Assembly (NCBI RefSeq): GCF_006494775.1
Contig: NZ_CP041146.1
Location: 496,001-560,000, forward strand
DNA length: 64,000 bases
From: Nocardioides humi
GTDB taxonomy: Bacteria; Actinomycetota; Actinomycetes; Propionibacteriales; Nocardioidaceae
Direction of reading: 5' to 3'
Below, piece by piece: positions 32,995 through 40,786 of this stretch. Within the stretch, counting starts at the first letter, position 1. Each line of letters starts with the position of its first letter. Both the position numbers and the translations under genes were made by a program. The notes below the pieces were generated by a model, which saw only the letters and a list, made by a program, of their open reading frames with translations, searched no databases and was not told where the DNA came from.

Positions 32995-33995
32995 TGCCCC
33001 GGTACGACGAGCACGACGTCGAGCACTACGACCGACCGCGCCGTCGTACCAGGCCCCGGACCAAGGAGCGTCCCTCCTACGACGACGCCCACGACGGGCT
33101 CGTCGTGACCGTCGACCGCGGGCGGTTCACGCTGCTCGTCGAGGACCGCACGGTGCTGGCGATGAAGGCCCGGCCGCTGGGGCGCAAGGGCGTGGTCGTG
33201 GGCGACCGGGTGCGCGTGGTCGGCGACGTGTCGGGAGCCGAGGGCTCGCTGGCGCGGATCGTCGAGGTCACCGAGCGGCGCAGCACCCTGCGTCGTACCG
33301 CCGACGACGACGACCCGGTCGAGCGGGTCATCGTCGCCAACGTCACCCAGCTCGTCGTCGTCACCGCCCTCGCCGACCCCGAGCCGCGGCCGCGGTGGAT
33401 CGACCGCGCCCTGGTGGCGGCGTACGACGGCGGCATGACGCCGCTGCTGTGCCTCACCAAGGCGGACCTGGCCGACCCGGAGACCCTGCTGTCGACGTAC
33501 CGCTCCCTCGGCGTGCCGTGGGAGGTCACCCGCCGCGAGCCCGACCGCACCATCGTCGGCCTCGACGCGCTGCACGACCGGCTGCGCGGCCAGACCAGCG
33601 TGCTGATCGGGCACAGCGGCGTCGGCAAGTCGACCCTCGTCAACGCGCTGGTCCCCGAGGCGCGGCGCGAGACCGGCCACGTGAACGCGGTGACCGGGCA
33701 GGGGCGGCACACCTCCACCTCCGCGGTGATGCTTCCGCTCACGGCCGGCGACGGCTGGATCATCGACACCCCCGGCATCCGGTCCTTCGGGCTCGCGCAC
33801 GTCCAGCCCGAGCACCTGATCGAGGCCTTCCCCGACCTCGACGAGATGACCGAGGACTGCCCCCGCGGCTGCACCCACGGCGACGACGAGCCCGAGTGCG
33901 GCCTCGACGAGGCGGTCGCCTCCGGGGACGCCGACCCCGAGCGGGTCGCCTCCTTCCGCCGCCTCCTCGCCGCCCGCTCCGTCACCGACTACTGA
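32994..33995 (+). CDS. rsgA: Small-subunit ribosome-dependent GTPase RsgA
   Basis: 333 residues. Circularly permuted GTPase: G4 LCLTKADLADP comes before the P-loop LIGHSGVGKSTLVNAL, then DTPGIRSFGL (G3). N-terminal OB-like domain with GDRVRVVGDVSG; the C-terminal zinc site is CPRGCTHGDDEPEC. It matures 30S subunits by releasing late assembly factors. The first ~28 residues are Arg/Glu-rich (RPRRRTRPRTKE). Coupled to aroA by TGATG. Confidence 0.95.
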   Translation: MPRYDEHDVEHYDRPRRRTRPRTKERPSYDDAHDGLVVTVDRGRFTLLVEDRTVLAMKARPLGRKGVVVGDRVRVVGDVSGAEGSLARIVEVTERRSTLRRTADDDDPVERVIVANVTQLVVVTALADPEPRPRWIDRALVAAYDGGMTPLLCLTKADLADPETLLSTYRSLGVPWEVTRREPDRTIVGLDALHDRLRGQTSVLIGHSGVGKSTLVNALVPEARRETGHVNAVTGQGRHTSTSAVMLPLTAGDGWIIDTPGIRSFGLAHVQPEHLIEAFPDLDEMTEDCPRGCTHGDDEPECGLDEAVASGDADPERVASFRRLLAARSVTDY

Positions 33996-34044
33996 GCCGA
34001 CGGCGCGAACGCGTCGCTCGTGCCTCGCGCCGCGCTGGCGTGCG

Positions 34045-34494
34045 TCAGCCGTCGATGCGCCAGGTGGCCTGCGCGCCGGCGTCGCCGGTGAGGACGACCA
34101 GGACGATGGTGGCGATCGCGGCGAGGGCGGTCAGCGCGGTGGCGACGGTGCGGGCGGCGCCGGGGCGGGTGTGGAGCCACGCGGTGGCGAACGCGAGCAC
34201 CGCGAACACGCTGGCCCCGATGCGGAGCCGCTCGGCCCACTCCTCGTGGTCGTCGATCCGCTCGGCGAAGGCGCCGGTGACGGTGCCGAACCGGTCCTCG
34301 CGCAGGTCCTCGCCGGAGAGGTACGCGACCCAGACGCTGGCGACCGACACCGCGACCAGGACGACCAGCGGCCAGCGCAGCCGGTCGCGCCACGAAGGCA
34401 CGCAGTAGCCGAGCGCGGCCAGACCGGCGAGCGGCGTGAAGACCACGGCCGCGTGCACGACGAGCGGATGGAGCGGGACGCCGTTGATCTCCAT
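34045..34494 (-). CDS. DUF2231 family membrane protein
   Basis: 149 residues, four membrane helices. MEINGVPLHPLVVHAAVVFT carries the N-terminal G-x-P-L-H-P-x-x-V-H motif of DUF2231, with two conserved histidines inside the first helix; later helices are LRWPLVVLVAVSVASVWVAY and TVATALTALAAIATIVLVVL. An ATG two codons upstream is an alternative. Function unknown; the His pair suggests metal or haem-related chemistry in some homologues. Convergent with rsgA and divergent from hisN. Confidence 0.82.
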   Translation of the reverse strand: MEINGVPLHPLVVHAAVVFTPLAGLAALGYCVPSWRDRLRWPLVVLVAVSVASVWVAYLSGEDLREDRFGTVTGAFAERIDDHEEWAERLRIGASVFAVLAFATAWLHTRPGAARTVATALTALAAIATIVLVVLTGDAGAQATWRIDG

Positions 34495-34551
34495 GATCGC
34501 ATCCTGCACGACCGGCGGTCGCCCGAACAGGCCCGCGCGCGACGGGAGCAC

Positions 34552-34557
34552 TAGGGT
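34552..34557 (+). promoter_or_regulatory. -10 box, leaderless hisN transcript
   Basis: TAGGGT exactly six bases before the GTG start of hisN. No ribosome site precedes the GTG. Same spacing as before the FKBP and S4 genes. Confidence 0.65.
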
Positions 34558-34563
34558 GCAGGC

Positions 34564-35472
34564 GTGGCAGCCCCCGACTACACCGACGACCTGCGCCTGG
34601 CGCACCTGCTCGCCGACGACGCGGACTCGCTCACCCAGGCCCGGTTCCGGGCGCTCGACCTGCATGTCATGAGCAAGCCGGACCTCACCCCGGTGACCGA
34701 CGCCGACCAGGCCGTCGAGGAGTCGATCCGCCGCACCCTCTCCAAGGCGCGCAGCCGCGACGCCGTCACCGGCGAGGAGCAGGGCACGTCGGGCCACTCC
34801 CAGCGCCGCTGGGTGATCGACCCGATCGACGGCACCAAGAACTACGTCCGCGGCGTCCCCGTCTGGGCCACCCTGATCTCGCTCGTCGTCGACGACGAGG
34901 TGGTGCTCGGCGTCGTGTCCGCGCCCGCGCTGCAGCGGCGGTGGTGGGCCTCGGCCGGCCAGGGCGCCTGGACCGGCCGGTCGCTGATGAAGGCGACCGA
35001 GTGCCGTGTGTCCGACATACGACGGCTCGAGGACGCGTCGTTCTCGTACTCCTCGATCCGCGGCTGGGAGGACCGCGGCCTCGGCGAGGACATGCTCGCG
35101 CTGATGCGCCGGGTGTGGCGGACCCGGGCCTACGGCGACTTCTGGTCCTACATGCTGCTCGCCGAGGGCGCCGTCGACCTGGCCGCGGAGCCCGAGCTGG
35201 AGCTGTACGACATGGCCGCGCTCGACGTCATCGTGCGCGAGGCCGGCGGCCGGTTCACCTCGCTGGAGGGCCGCGACGGCCCCTGGGGCGGCAACGCGCT
35301 GGCCAGCAACGGCCACCTCCACGAGGCCGCGCTGTCCTTCCTCGGCAGCGTCCCCGACAGCGGCGACGACCCGGACTGGCCGCGATCCGGCCCCGGCAGC
35401 GTCTCCGATCTGCGCTCCCGCCGACACCGCGTGTCGGACGAGAGCAGTGACGACGAGGACGACGCCGAGTAG
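34564..35472 (+). CDS. hisN: Histidinol-phosphate phosphatase (inositol-monophosphatase fold)
   Basis: 302 residues. DLTPVTDADQAVEESIRRTL with the metal-binding Asp, EEQGTSG (Glu), RWVIDPIDGTKNYVRGVPVW (the D-P-I-D-G-T signature), and YDMAALDVIVREAGGRFT (W/Y-D-x-A-A motif). Actinobacterial proteins of this type finish histidine synthesis by dephosphorylating histidinol phosphate; a general IMPase activity is possible. The C-terminal tail (SDESSDDEDDAE) is acidic and not part of the fold. GTG start chosen because of the TAGGGT-N6 box. Followed by the CBS gene. Confidence 0.88.
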   Translation: MAAPDYTDDLRLAHLLADDADSLTQARFRALDLHVMSKPDLTPVTDADQAVEESIRRTLSKARSRDAVTGEEQGTSGHSQRRWVIDPIDGTKNYVRGVPVWATLISLVVDDEVVLGVVSAPALQRRWWASAGQGAWTGRSLMKATECRVSDIRRLEDASFSYSSIRGWEDRGLGEDMLALMRRVWRTRAYGDFWSYMLLAEGAVDLAAEPELELYDMAALDVIVREAGGRFTSLEGRDGPWGGNALASNGHLHEAALSFLGSVPDSGDDPDWPRSGPGSVSDLRSRRHRVSDESSDDEDDAE

Positions 35473-35482
35473 CCTGCGTCAC

Positions 35483-35914
35483 ATGCGCATCGCCGACGTC
35501 CTCCAGTCGAAGTCGCTCCGCGACGTGGTCACCATCAGTCCCGAGGCGGGGGTGCGCGAGCTGCTCGCGACCCTGTCCGAGCACAACATCGGCGCCGTGG
35601 TGGTGAGCACCGACGGCGTCTCCCTGGACGGGATCGTGTCCGAGCGCGACGTCGTACGCCGCCTCCACAGCGACGGCACCGTCATCAACAACGTCGTCTC
35701 GGCGATCATGACCACCGAGGTGAGCACCTGCTCCCCCGACGACGACCTCGACGACGTCCTGCAGCTGATGACCGAGCTGCGGTTCCGCCACATCCCCGCC
35801 ACCGACGGCGACCAGGTGGTCGGCATCGTCAGCATCGGCGACCTGGTCAAGCACAAGATCGACCAGCTGCAGTTCGAGCGCGACCAGCTCGACAGCTACG
35901 TGCACCAGAGCTGA
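35483..35914 (+). CDS. CBS-domain pair protein
   Basis: 143 residues made of two CBS domains: VVTISPEAGVRELLATLSEH, NIGAVVVSTDGVSLDGIVSE with RDVVRRL, and VSTCSPDDDLDDVLQLMTEL, RFRHIPATDGDQVVGIVSIG with DLVKHKI. Such stand-alone pairs bind adenine nucleotides and sense energy state; partner unknown. ATG 35483 begins 10 bases after hisN; the frame is open to GTG 35447 inside hisN. Ends before a strong convergent terminator. Confidence 0.9.
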   Translation: MRIADVLQSKSLRDVVTISPEAGVRELLATLSEHNIGAVVVSTDGVSLDGIVSERDVVRRLHSDGTVINNVVSAIMTTEVSTCSPDDDLDDVLQLMTELRFRHIPATDGDQVVGIVSIGDLVKHKIDQLQFERDQLDSYVHQS

Positions 35915-35964
35915 CGTACAGGCAACAGCAAACCCCAGCGCGCGAGCGCAGCGAAGCGCGGTAG

Positions 35965-36023
35965 CCGACCCGGCGGAAACTGCCCGCGAGCGCAGCGAGC
36001 CGGGGCAGTTTCCGCCGGGTCGG
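35965..36023. terminator. Bidirectional terminator-like inverted repeat, 21-bp perfect stem
   Basis: Arms 35965-35985 (CCGACCCGGCGGAAACTGCCC, one base over is omitted here) and 36003-36023 are perfect complements across 21 positions, separated by 17 bases. It sits between the convergent CBS and transglutaminase-like genes and would stop transcription both ways. There is no T-run, which is usual for actinobacterial terminators. Confidence 0.85.
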
Positions 36024-36036
36024 CGGGCGCGGAAGG

Positions 36037-38493
36037 TCAGTTCGCGCCGGGTCGACGGCGCCTCGAGGTCAGTTTGCGCCGGGTCAGCGCGCGCAGGCGG
36101 ACCACGGGGCCGCGCCCGAGCAGCCACCGGCCGAGCCGGCGCACGCGCCCGGCCAGCGCGCTCCGCACCCGGGCGAGGCCGGCGCGCCAGGGCACCGACG
36201 CGAGCGAGAAGCGGGCCAGCAGCCGTCGCCACCAGGGCGTGGCCCTGCGGATCCGCTTGAGCGCGGTGTCGATGTCGGCCCAGTAGGCGCGGGCCTCCTC
36301 GAGGCTCGGCTCCCCCTCGCCGTACACGTGGCGGTCGGCGGTGTGGGCGAGCGTGACCACGGGTACGGCGTCGTACCGCTCGGCGACGGCGTAGGCGCTC
36401 TCGCGCCGGGTGGATCCCGGCGTGGTGCGGACGCCGAGGTCGCGCACCCGGTCGGCGAGCTCGTGCCAGGCGCCGGTCAGCCGCAGGGTCGCGTCGCCGG
36501 CCCGCCGGCGGCGGCGCCGGCGCAGGAGCTTGAAGAGCAGCACGCCCCACAGCGGGGAGAGCAGGAGCACCACCTTGGCGACGTCGAGGAGGATCCCGAG
36601 GATCGTGCCCAGGACGGCCAGGACGTCGAGGTCCTTGCGCTGGCCGTCGCCCTGCTGGAGGTTGTCGGTGGCCTCCTTCGGCTCCCCGGGGACCCGCGGG
36701 GGCTGCAGGACCTGCGGCTGGGGGTCCTCGTTGGGGTCGTCATTGGGCCGGCGGAGCTTCTGATCCTCCGGCGGGGTGGGGTCGAAGGGCACCCAGCCCG
36801 CGTCCTTCAGCTTGACCTCGGTCCAGGCGGTGACGTTCTCGCCGCGGACCTCGCCGCCGGGCGGGACCTTGAAGCCGATGACGACCCGGATCGGCAGGCC
36901 CAGCCGCTGGCCGATCAGCGCCATCGCGGCGGCGTACTGCTCGGCGTTGCCGACCGGCGTCGCGGTCTTGGCGAGGACCGCCAGCCGGCTGGCGCCGTGT
37001 CCGGCGGGCACGTCGTCGTCGATGCCGTCGGAGTAGAAGCCGTGCTCGCGGAAGGAGTCGCGCAGGAACTGGGCCAGCAGGCCGCCGGGGCCGCCGCTGA
37101 AGCCGTCCTCGGTCCGCCAGCGCTGGACCCGCTCGACCAGCTCCTCGGGGACGATCGCGGGCGGCGGCAGCGAGACCGAGCCGTCGGCGTCGAGCGCCGA
37201 GATCTCCTCCTCGACCGGGTCGAGGGGGGCGATCGCCTCGACCTCGAAGGTGGTGCCCCGCTCGACGCCGCCGATCTGCGCGACGGTCCCGGTCTCGCGG
37301 TTGATGACCAGCTCGCCGGCGGCCTCGCCGTCGGTGCGCCCGTCCCTGACCGGCGTCATCGACAGGGTCTCCCCGACGCTGGGGACCCACACGCCGGTGT
37401 AGTCGTTGATCGTGATCCGGCCGTGGACGGTCGCCCTCGCGTTGGCGTCCGGGTCGTTGCGCAGCCGCCGGAAGGTGCCGGAGTCGTGCGCGGACCCCGG
37501 ACCGCCGGAGACGTTCCACACGATGCCGTCGTAGGTGTCCATCACCGCGAACCGCACGAGCGTGCCGCTGTCGAGCCCGTCGACGGTGAAGAGCGTCGTG
37601 CCGGTCCGGATCGGCTCCTTCTTGTAGGCCCGGAACTTCGCCAGCGGGCTCGGGTAGTCGCGCGGGTCGAAGGGCGGGTCCACGTGGTCGCGCAGCACCA
37701 CCCGGTTGGCGTCCGGGTCGGCCAGCGCGCCCAGACCGGTGGCGGCGCCGCCCGCGACGCCGACGACGACGAGCGTCGCCAGCACCCGCCGGCCCCACCG
37801 GGCCCGCACGTGCCGCAGCGAGCGCCAGCGCAGCCAGACGACGCCGACGACCGCGACGACCAGGCCGCGGGTCAGCGCGGCCTGGGCCGCGACGTCGCCG
37901 AACGCCGAGGCGAGGACCAGGACCAGGCCGAGGACCAGGCCGGCCAGTCCCGGCCACCGCGATCGCCAGAGCAGGAGCGCGGCGACCAGGCCGCCCAGCA
38001 GGCCGGTGACGAGCGGGACGATCAGCACCACGCCGTTCTCGCCCAGCGGCACCGGCAGGGTCAGCGCCTCGCGCCACGCGTGCACCAGCCCGACGACCAG
38101 GTCGCGCAGCGAGTCGGCCGTGGGGACGTACCCGCCGCGCGCCCGAGTGGGGACGGCGACGGCCGAGCCGACGAGGAGGTACGCCGCGGCGGCGGCCAGC
38201 GCGGTGGACCAGGGCCCCCAGCGCCAGCGCGCGGCCAGCCAGGCCACCGCGATCCCGAGGGCCAGGCCGACGACGACGGCGAGCAGCCAGCGGCGGCCGG
38301 TGTAGGCCTCGCCCAGCGGCCACGCGCAGAGGATCCCGAGGACCAGCAGCAGCGCGACGTCCACCAGGACCAGCCACCAGGGCGGCAGCGAGCCGCGGCC
38401 GCGCCGGCGGTCCGGGACGATCTCCACCGGCCGGGCGCCGCCCGAGGCGGAGCGCACCGGGGGCGGGACGGGACCGCTCGCGGGGCGGCTCAC
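36037..38493 (-). CDS. Transglutaminase-like membrane protein lacking catalytic Cys and His
   Basis: 818 residues. Six or seven N-terminal helices (about 40-235), a ~400-residue extracellular part, one helix (LAVLGTILGILLDVAKVVLL, about 640) and a basic cytosolic tail. This is the TgpA/DUF3488-transglutaminase layout. The transglutaminase core reads TPVGNAEQYAAAMALIGQRL, GLPIRVVIGFKV, GENVTAWTEVKLKDAGWVPF, DPTPPED. Active members have Cys where Ala stands in GNAEQY and His where Thr stands in VTAW; only the Asp of FDPTP remains. I infer an inactive, possibly binding, domain. GTG start at 38493 shares GTGA with the DUF58 stop; last gene of the seven-gene operon. Confidence 0.83.
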   Translation of the reverse strand: MSRPASGPVPPPVRSASGGARPVEIVPDRRRGRGSLPPWWLVLVDVALLLVLGILCAWPLGEAYTGRRWLLAVVVGLALGIAVAWLAARWRWGPWSTALAAAAAYLLVGSAVAVPTRARGGYVPTADSLRDLVVGLVHAWREALTLPVPLGENGVVLIVPLVTGLLGGLVAALLLWRSRWPGLAGLVLGLVLVLASAFGDVAAQAALTRGLVVAVVGVVWLRWRSLRHVRARWGRRVLATLVVVGVAGGAATGLGALADPDANRVVLRDHVDPPFDPRDYPSPLAKFRAYKKEPIRTGTTLFTVDGLDSGTLVRFAVMDTYDGIVWNVSGGPGSAHDSGTFRRLRNDPDANARATVHGRITINDYTGVWVPSVGETLSMTPVRDGRTDGEAAGELVINRETGTVAQIGGVERGTTFEVEAIAPLDPVEEEISALDADGSVSLPPPAIVPEELVERVQRWRTEDGFSGGPGGLLAQFLRDSFREHGFYSDGIDDDVPAGHGASRLAVLAKTATPVGNAEQYAAAMALIGQRLGLPIRVVIGFKVPPGGEVRGENVTAWTEVKLKDAGWVPFDPTPPEDQKLRRPNDDPNEDPQPQVLQPPRVPGEPKEATDNLQQGDGQRKDLDVLAVLGTILGILLDVAKVVLLLSPLWGVLLFKLLRRRRRRRAGDATLRLTGAWHELADRVRDLGVRTTPGSTRRESAYAVAERYDAVPVVTLAHTADRHVYGEGEPSLEEARAYWADIDTALKRIRRATPWWRRLLARFSLASVPWRAGLARVRSALAGRVRRLGRWLLGRGPVVRLRALTRRKLTSRRRRPGAN

Positions 38494-39776
38494 GCGGACA
38501 CCCGTCGTACGGCGACGCCGAGCTCCTCGAGTCGCCCGACCGTGGCGACCCCGAGGTCGCCGAGCCAGCGCACCGACGGCTCCTGGCCGACCAGGCAGCG
38601 CACCGCGATCACCCGGGTGTCGACGGGCAGGAACTGCCGGGCGCGGCGCAGGTCGGTGATGGTGACGCCCGAGCCGATGCACAGCACCATGACGCTGGCG
38701 GCGAGCTCGTCGACGCTCAGGCGGCGCGCCACCTCGACCAGCCGGCGCGCCTGCCAGTCGTAGGTCAGGCCGGAGAGCCCGTCGAGGAAGCGCTGGGCGC
38801 TGACGGCGGGCAGCGAGCCGTGGGAGGCCACCGCGCTCAGCCGCTGGCCGTCGGCGAGGGCCTGGGTGCCGAGCGAGCCGGCGACCGAGATGGCCAGCTC
38901 GAACTCGTCGTCGCTGGCGTAGTCCTCGAGCCGCGAGCTCACCATGGTCAGCAGGTGGGAGCGCCGGGTCTCCTCGAACTGGCGGACCATGAGGGTGCCG
39001 GTCTTGGCGCTCGACTTCCAGTGGATGTGCCGGCGGTCGTCGCCGGCGACGTACCCGCGCAGCGCGTGGAAGGAGACGTCGTTGTCGGAGACCTTCGGCA
39101 CCGTGCGGCCCTCGAGGTCGCGGACCAGGCCGGCGGCCGAGCCGTCGACGCGCAGCGTCTTCGGGTGGACGTAGAGGGTGTCCATCTCGCTGAGGTGGCG
39201 CTCGCGGCGCAGCAGCCCCAGCGGGTCGGCCCGCACCGCCGTGACCGGGCCGACGTCGAGCACCGCCCGGTGTGCGGTGGGGACCGCGAACAGCTCCTCG
39301 TGCTCCGCGCCGGGCGCGAGGCCCGGGAGCTCGAAGGCGGCGCGGCCGGCGCCCACCGGGAACTCGACGACCAGCGCCCGCGAGCGGTGGCCGCTGGGGT
39401 TGACGACGGTGAGGTAGCCGTTGGCCCGCTCCCCCACGATCACCCGGTCCCGGGCGAGGTCGAGCCGCGCCAGGAGCGGCAGCCGGCCCACCACGAAGAC
39501 CACCGCCAGCAGCAGCACCAGCGCCAAGAAGATCCCGCCGCCGAGGAGCTCGCGCCACCGCAGCAGCGGACCGGCCACCAGCAGCGCGAGCGCCATCGCG
39601 GCGACCACCCACCCCGCGGGCGTGACCGCTCCCGTGACCGGCGCCACCGCCCGGCGTACCCGCTGCGTGCGGTCGGCGACGCCGTCGCGCAGCCGGCCGG
39701 CCAGCGCCTGCCGGCGGCGGGAGAGATCGGAGAGCGTACGGCGCGCGCCGGCCGCCCAGGAGCGGGGACCCTTCAT
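38490..39776 (-). CDS. DUF58 protein (MoxR-associated)
   Basis: 428 residues. Two helices near residues 50-90 (WVVAAMALALLVAGPLL; IFLALVLLLAVVFVVG), then a beta domain and the DUF58 core: PFLRRERHLSEMDTLYV-type stretch, VSFHALRGYVAGDDRRHIHW and KSSAKTGTLMVRQFEETRRS (R-x-Y-x-x-G-D-x-x-R-x-I-H-W). The C-terminal half is VWA-like. DUF58 proteins work beside MoxR AAA+ ATPases, probably in assembling or activating surface or membrane complexes. Located four bases after moxR and overlapping the transglutaminase-like gene. Confidence 0.9.
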   Translation of the reverse strand: MKGPRSWAAGARRTLSDLSRRRQALAGRLRDGVADRTQRVRRAVAPVTGAVTPAGWVVAAMALALLVAGPLLRWRELLGGGIFLALVLLLAVVFVVGRLPLLARLDLARDRVIVGERANGYLTVVNPSGHRSRALVVEFPVGAGRAAFELPGLAPGAEHEELFAVPTAHRAVLDVGPVTAVRADPLGLLRRERHLSEMDTLYVHPKTLRVDGSAAGLVRDLEGRTVPKVSDNDVSFHALRGYVAGDDRRHIHWKSSAKTGTLMVRQFEETRRSHLLTMVSSRLEDYASDDEFELAISVAGSLGTQALADGQRLSAVASHGSLPAVSAQRFLDGLSGLTYDWQARRLVEVARRLSVDELAASVMVLCIGSGVTITDLRRARQFLPVDTRVIAVRCLVGQEPSVRWLGDLGVATVGRLEELGVAVRRVSA

Positions 39777-39780
39777 CGAC

Positions 39781-40755
39781 TCATCGGCCGCCCACCGGCT
39801 CCAGGGGGACGGAGACCCGCTCGAGGACCCGGCGGACGACCTCCTCGGTGGTCGTGCCGCGGAAGTCCTCCTCGGGGTCGAGGACCATCCGGTGCGCCAG
39901 CACCGGGATCGCCAGGGTCTTCACGTCGTCGGGGACGACATAGCTGCGGCCGTAGGACAGCGCCCACGCCCGGGCCGCGCGGACCAGGGCGAGGCCGGCC
40001 CGGACGCTGGTGCCGAGGACGACCTCGGAGGCCTCCCGGGTGCCCTCGGTGATGCTGGAGACGTACTCGTAGACCGCCGGCTCGACGTGGACCTGCTGGG
40101 CGAGGCGGATCAGGTGCAGCACGTTGTCGCCGCTGATGATGGGGTGCAGGACGGCGGCGGCCTTGCCCTTCGGGGCGTTGGCGAGGATCTCGACGGTGTG
40201 GGCGTGGTCGGGATAGCCGAGCGAGGTCTTGACCAGGAACCGGTCGAGCTGGGCCTCGGGCAGCCGGTAGGTGCCGGCCTGCTCGATCGGGTTCTGGGTC
40301 GCGATCACCATGAAGGGCTGGTCGACCTGGTGGGTGACGCCGTCGACGGTGACCTGGTTCTCCTCCATCACCTCCAGCAGCGCCGACTGGGTCTTCGGCG
40401 AGGCGCGGTTGATCTCGTCGGCCAGGACCACGTTGGAGAAGATCGGACCCTGGTGGAACTCGAACTGCTGGCTGCGCTGGTCGAAGATCGTCACGCCGGT
40501 GACATCGCTCGGGAGCAGGTCGGGCGTGAACTGGATCCGGTGGTGGTCGCCCTGGATCGTCTGCGCGATCGCCCGCGCCAGCGAGGTCTTGCCCGTGCCC
40601 GGGTAGTCCTCGAGCAGCAGGTGCCCCTCGGCGAGCAGGGTGACGAAGGCGAGCCGGACGACCTCGGTCTTGCCGACGATGGCCTGCTCGACGTTGGCGA
40701 CGAGCTGGGCGAAGGTCTGCGAGAACCACTCGGTCTCTTCGGCGGTGAGCGACAT
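39781..40755 (-). CDS. MoxR-family AAA+ ATPase
   Basis: 324 residues. LLLEDYPGTGKTSLARAIAQ is Walker A (G-T-G-K-T/S), FSNVVLADEINRASPKTQSA Walker B (D-E-I-N-R-A), VIATQNPIEQAGTYRLPEAQ and LDRF the sensor-1 region, all close to MoxR proteins. Chaperone-like ATPase working with the following DUF58 protein. ATG 40755 is preceded by GAAAGGA at 7-13 bases, one of the better ribosome sites here; an upstream in-frame GTG at 40818 would overlap the previous gene's end. Confidence 0.94.
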   Translation of the reverse strand: MSLTAEETEWFSQTFAQLVANVEQAIVGKTEVVRLAFVTLLAEGHLLLEDYPGTGKTSLARAIAQTIQGDHHRIQFTPDLLPSDVTGVTIFDQRSQQFEFHQGPIFSNVVLADEINRASPKTQSALLEVMEENQVTVDGVTHQVDQPFMVIATQNPIEQAGTYRLPEAQLDRFLVKTSLGYPDHAHTVEILANAPKGKAAAVLHPIISGDNVLHLIRLAQQVHVEPAVYEYVSSITEGTREASEVVLGTSVRAGLALVRAARAWALSYGRSYVVPDDVKTLAIPVLAHRMVLDPEEDFRGTTTEEVVRRVLERVSVPLEPVGGR

Positions 40756-40786
40756 GGCGTCCTTTCGGGCGATCAGCGGGAGGAGG

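Noticed and set aside
33996..34044. Terminator between rsgA and the DUF2231 gene
   Set aside because: Only short, interrupted pairing of GCGCG-type segments; no stem worth calling.
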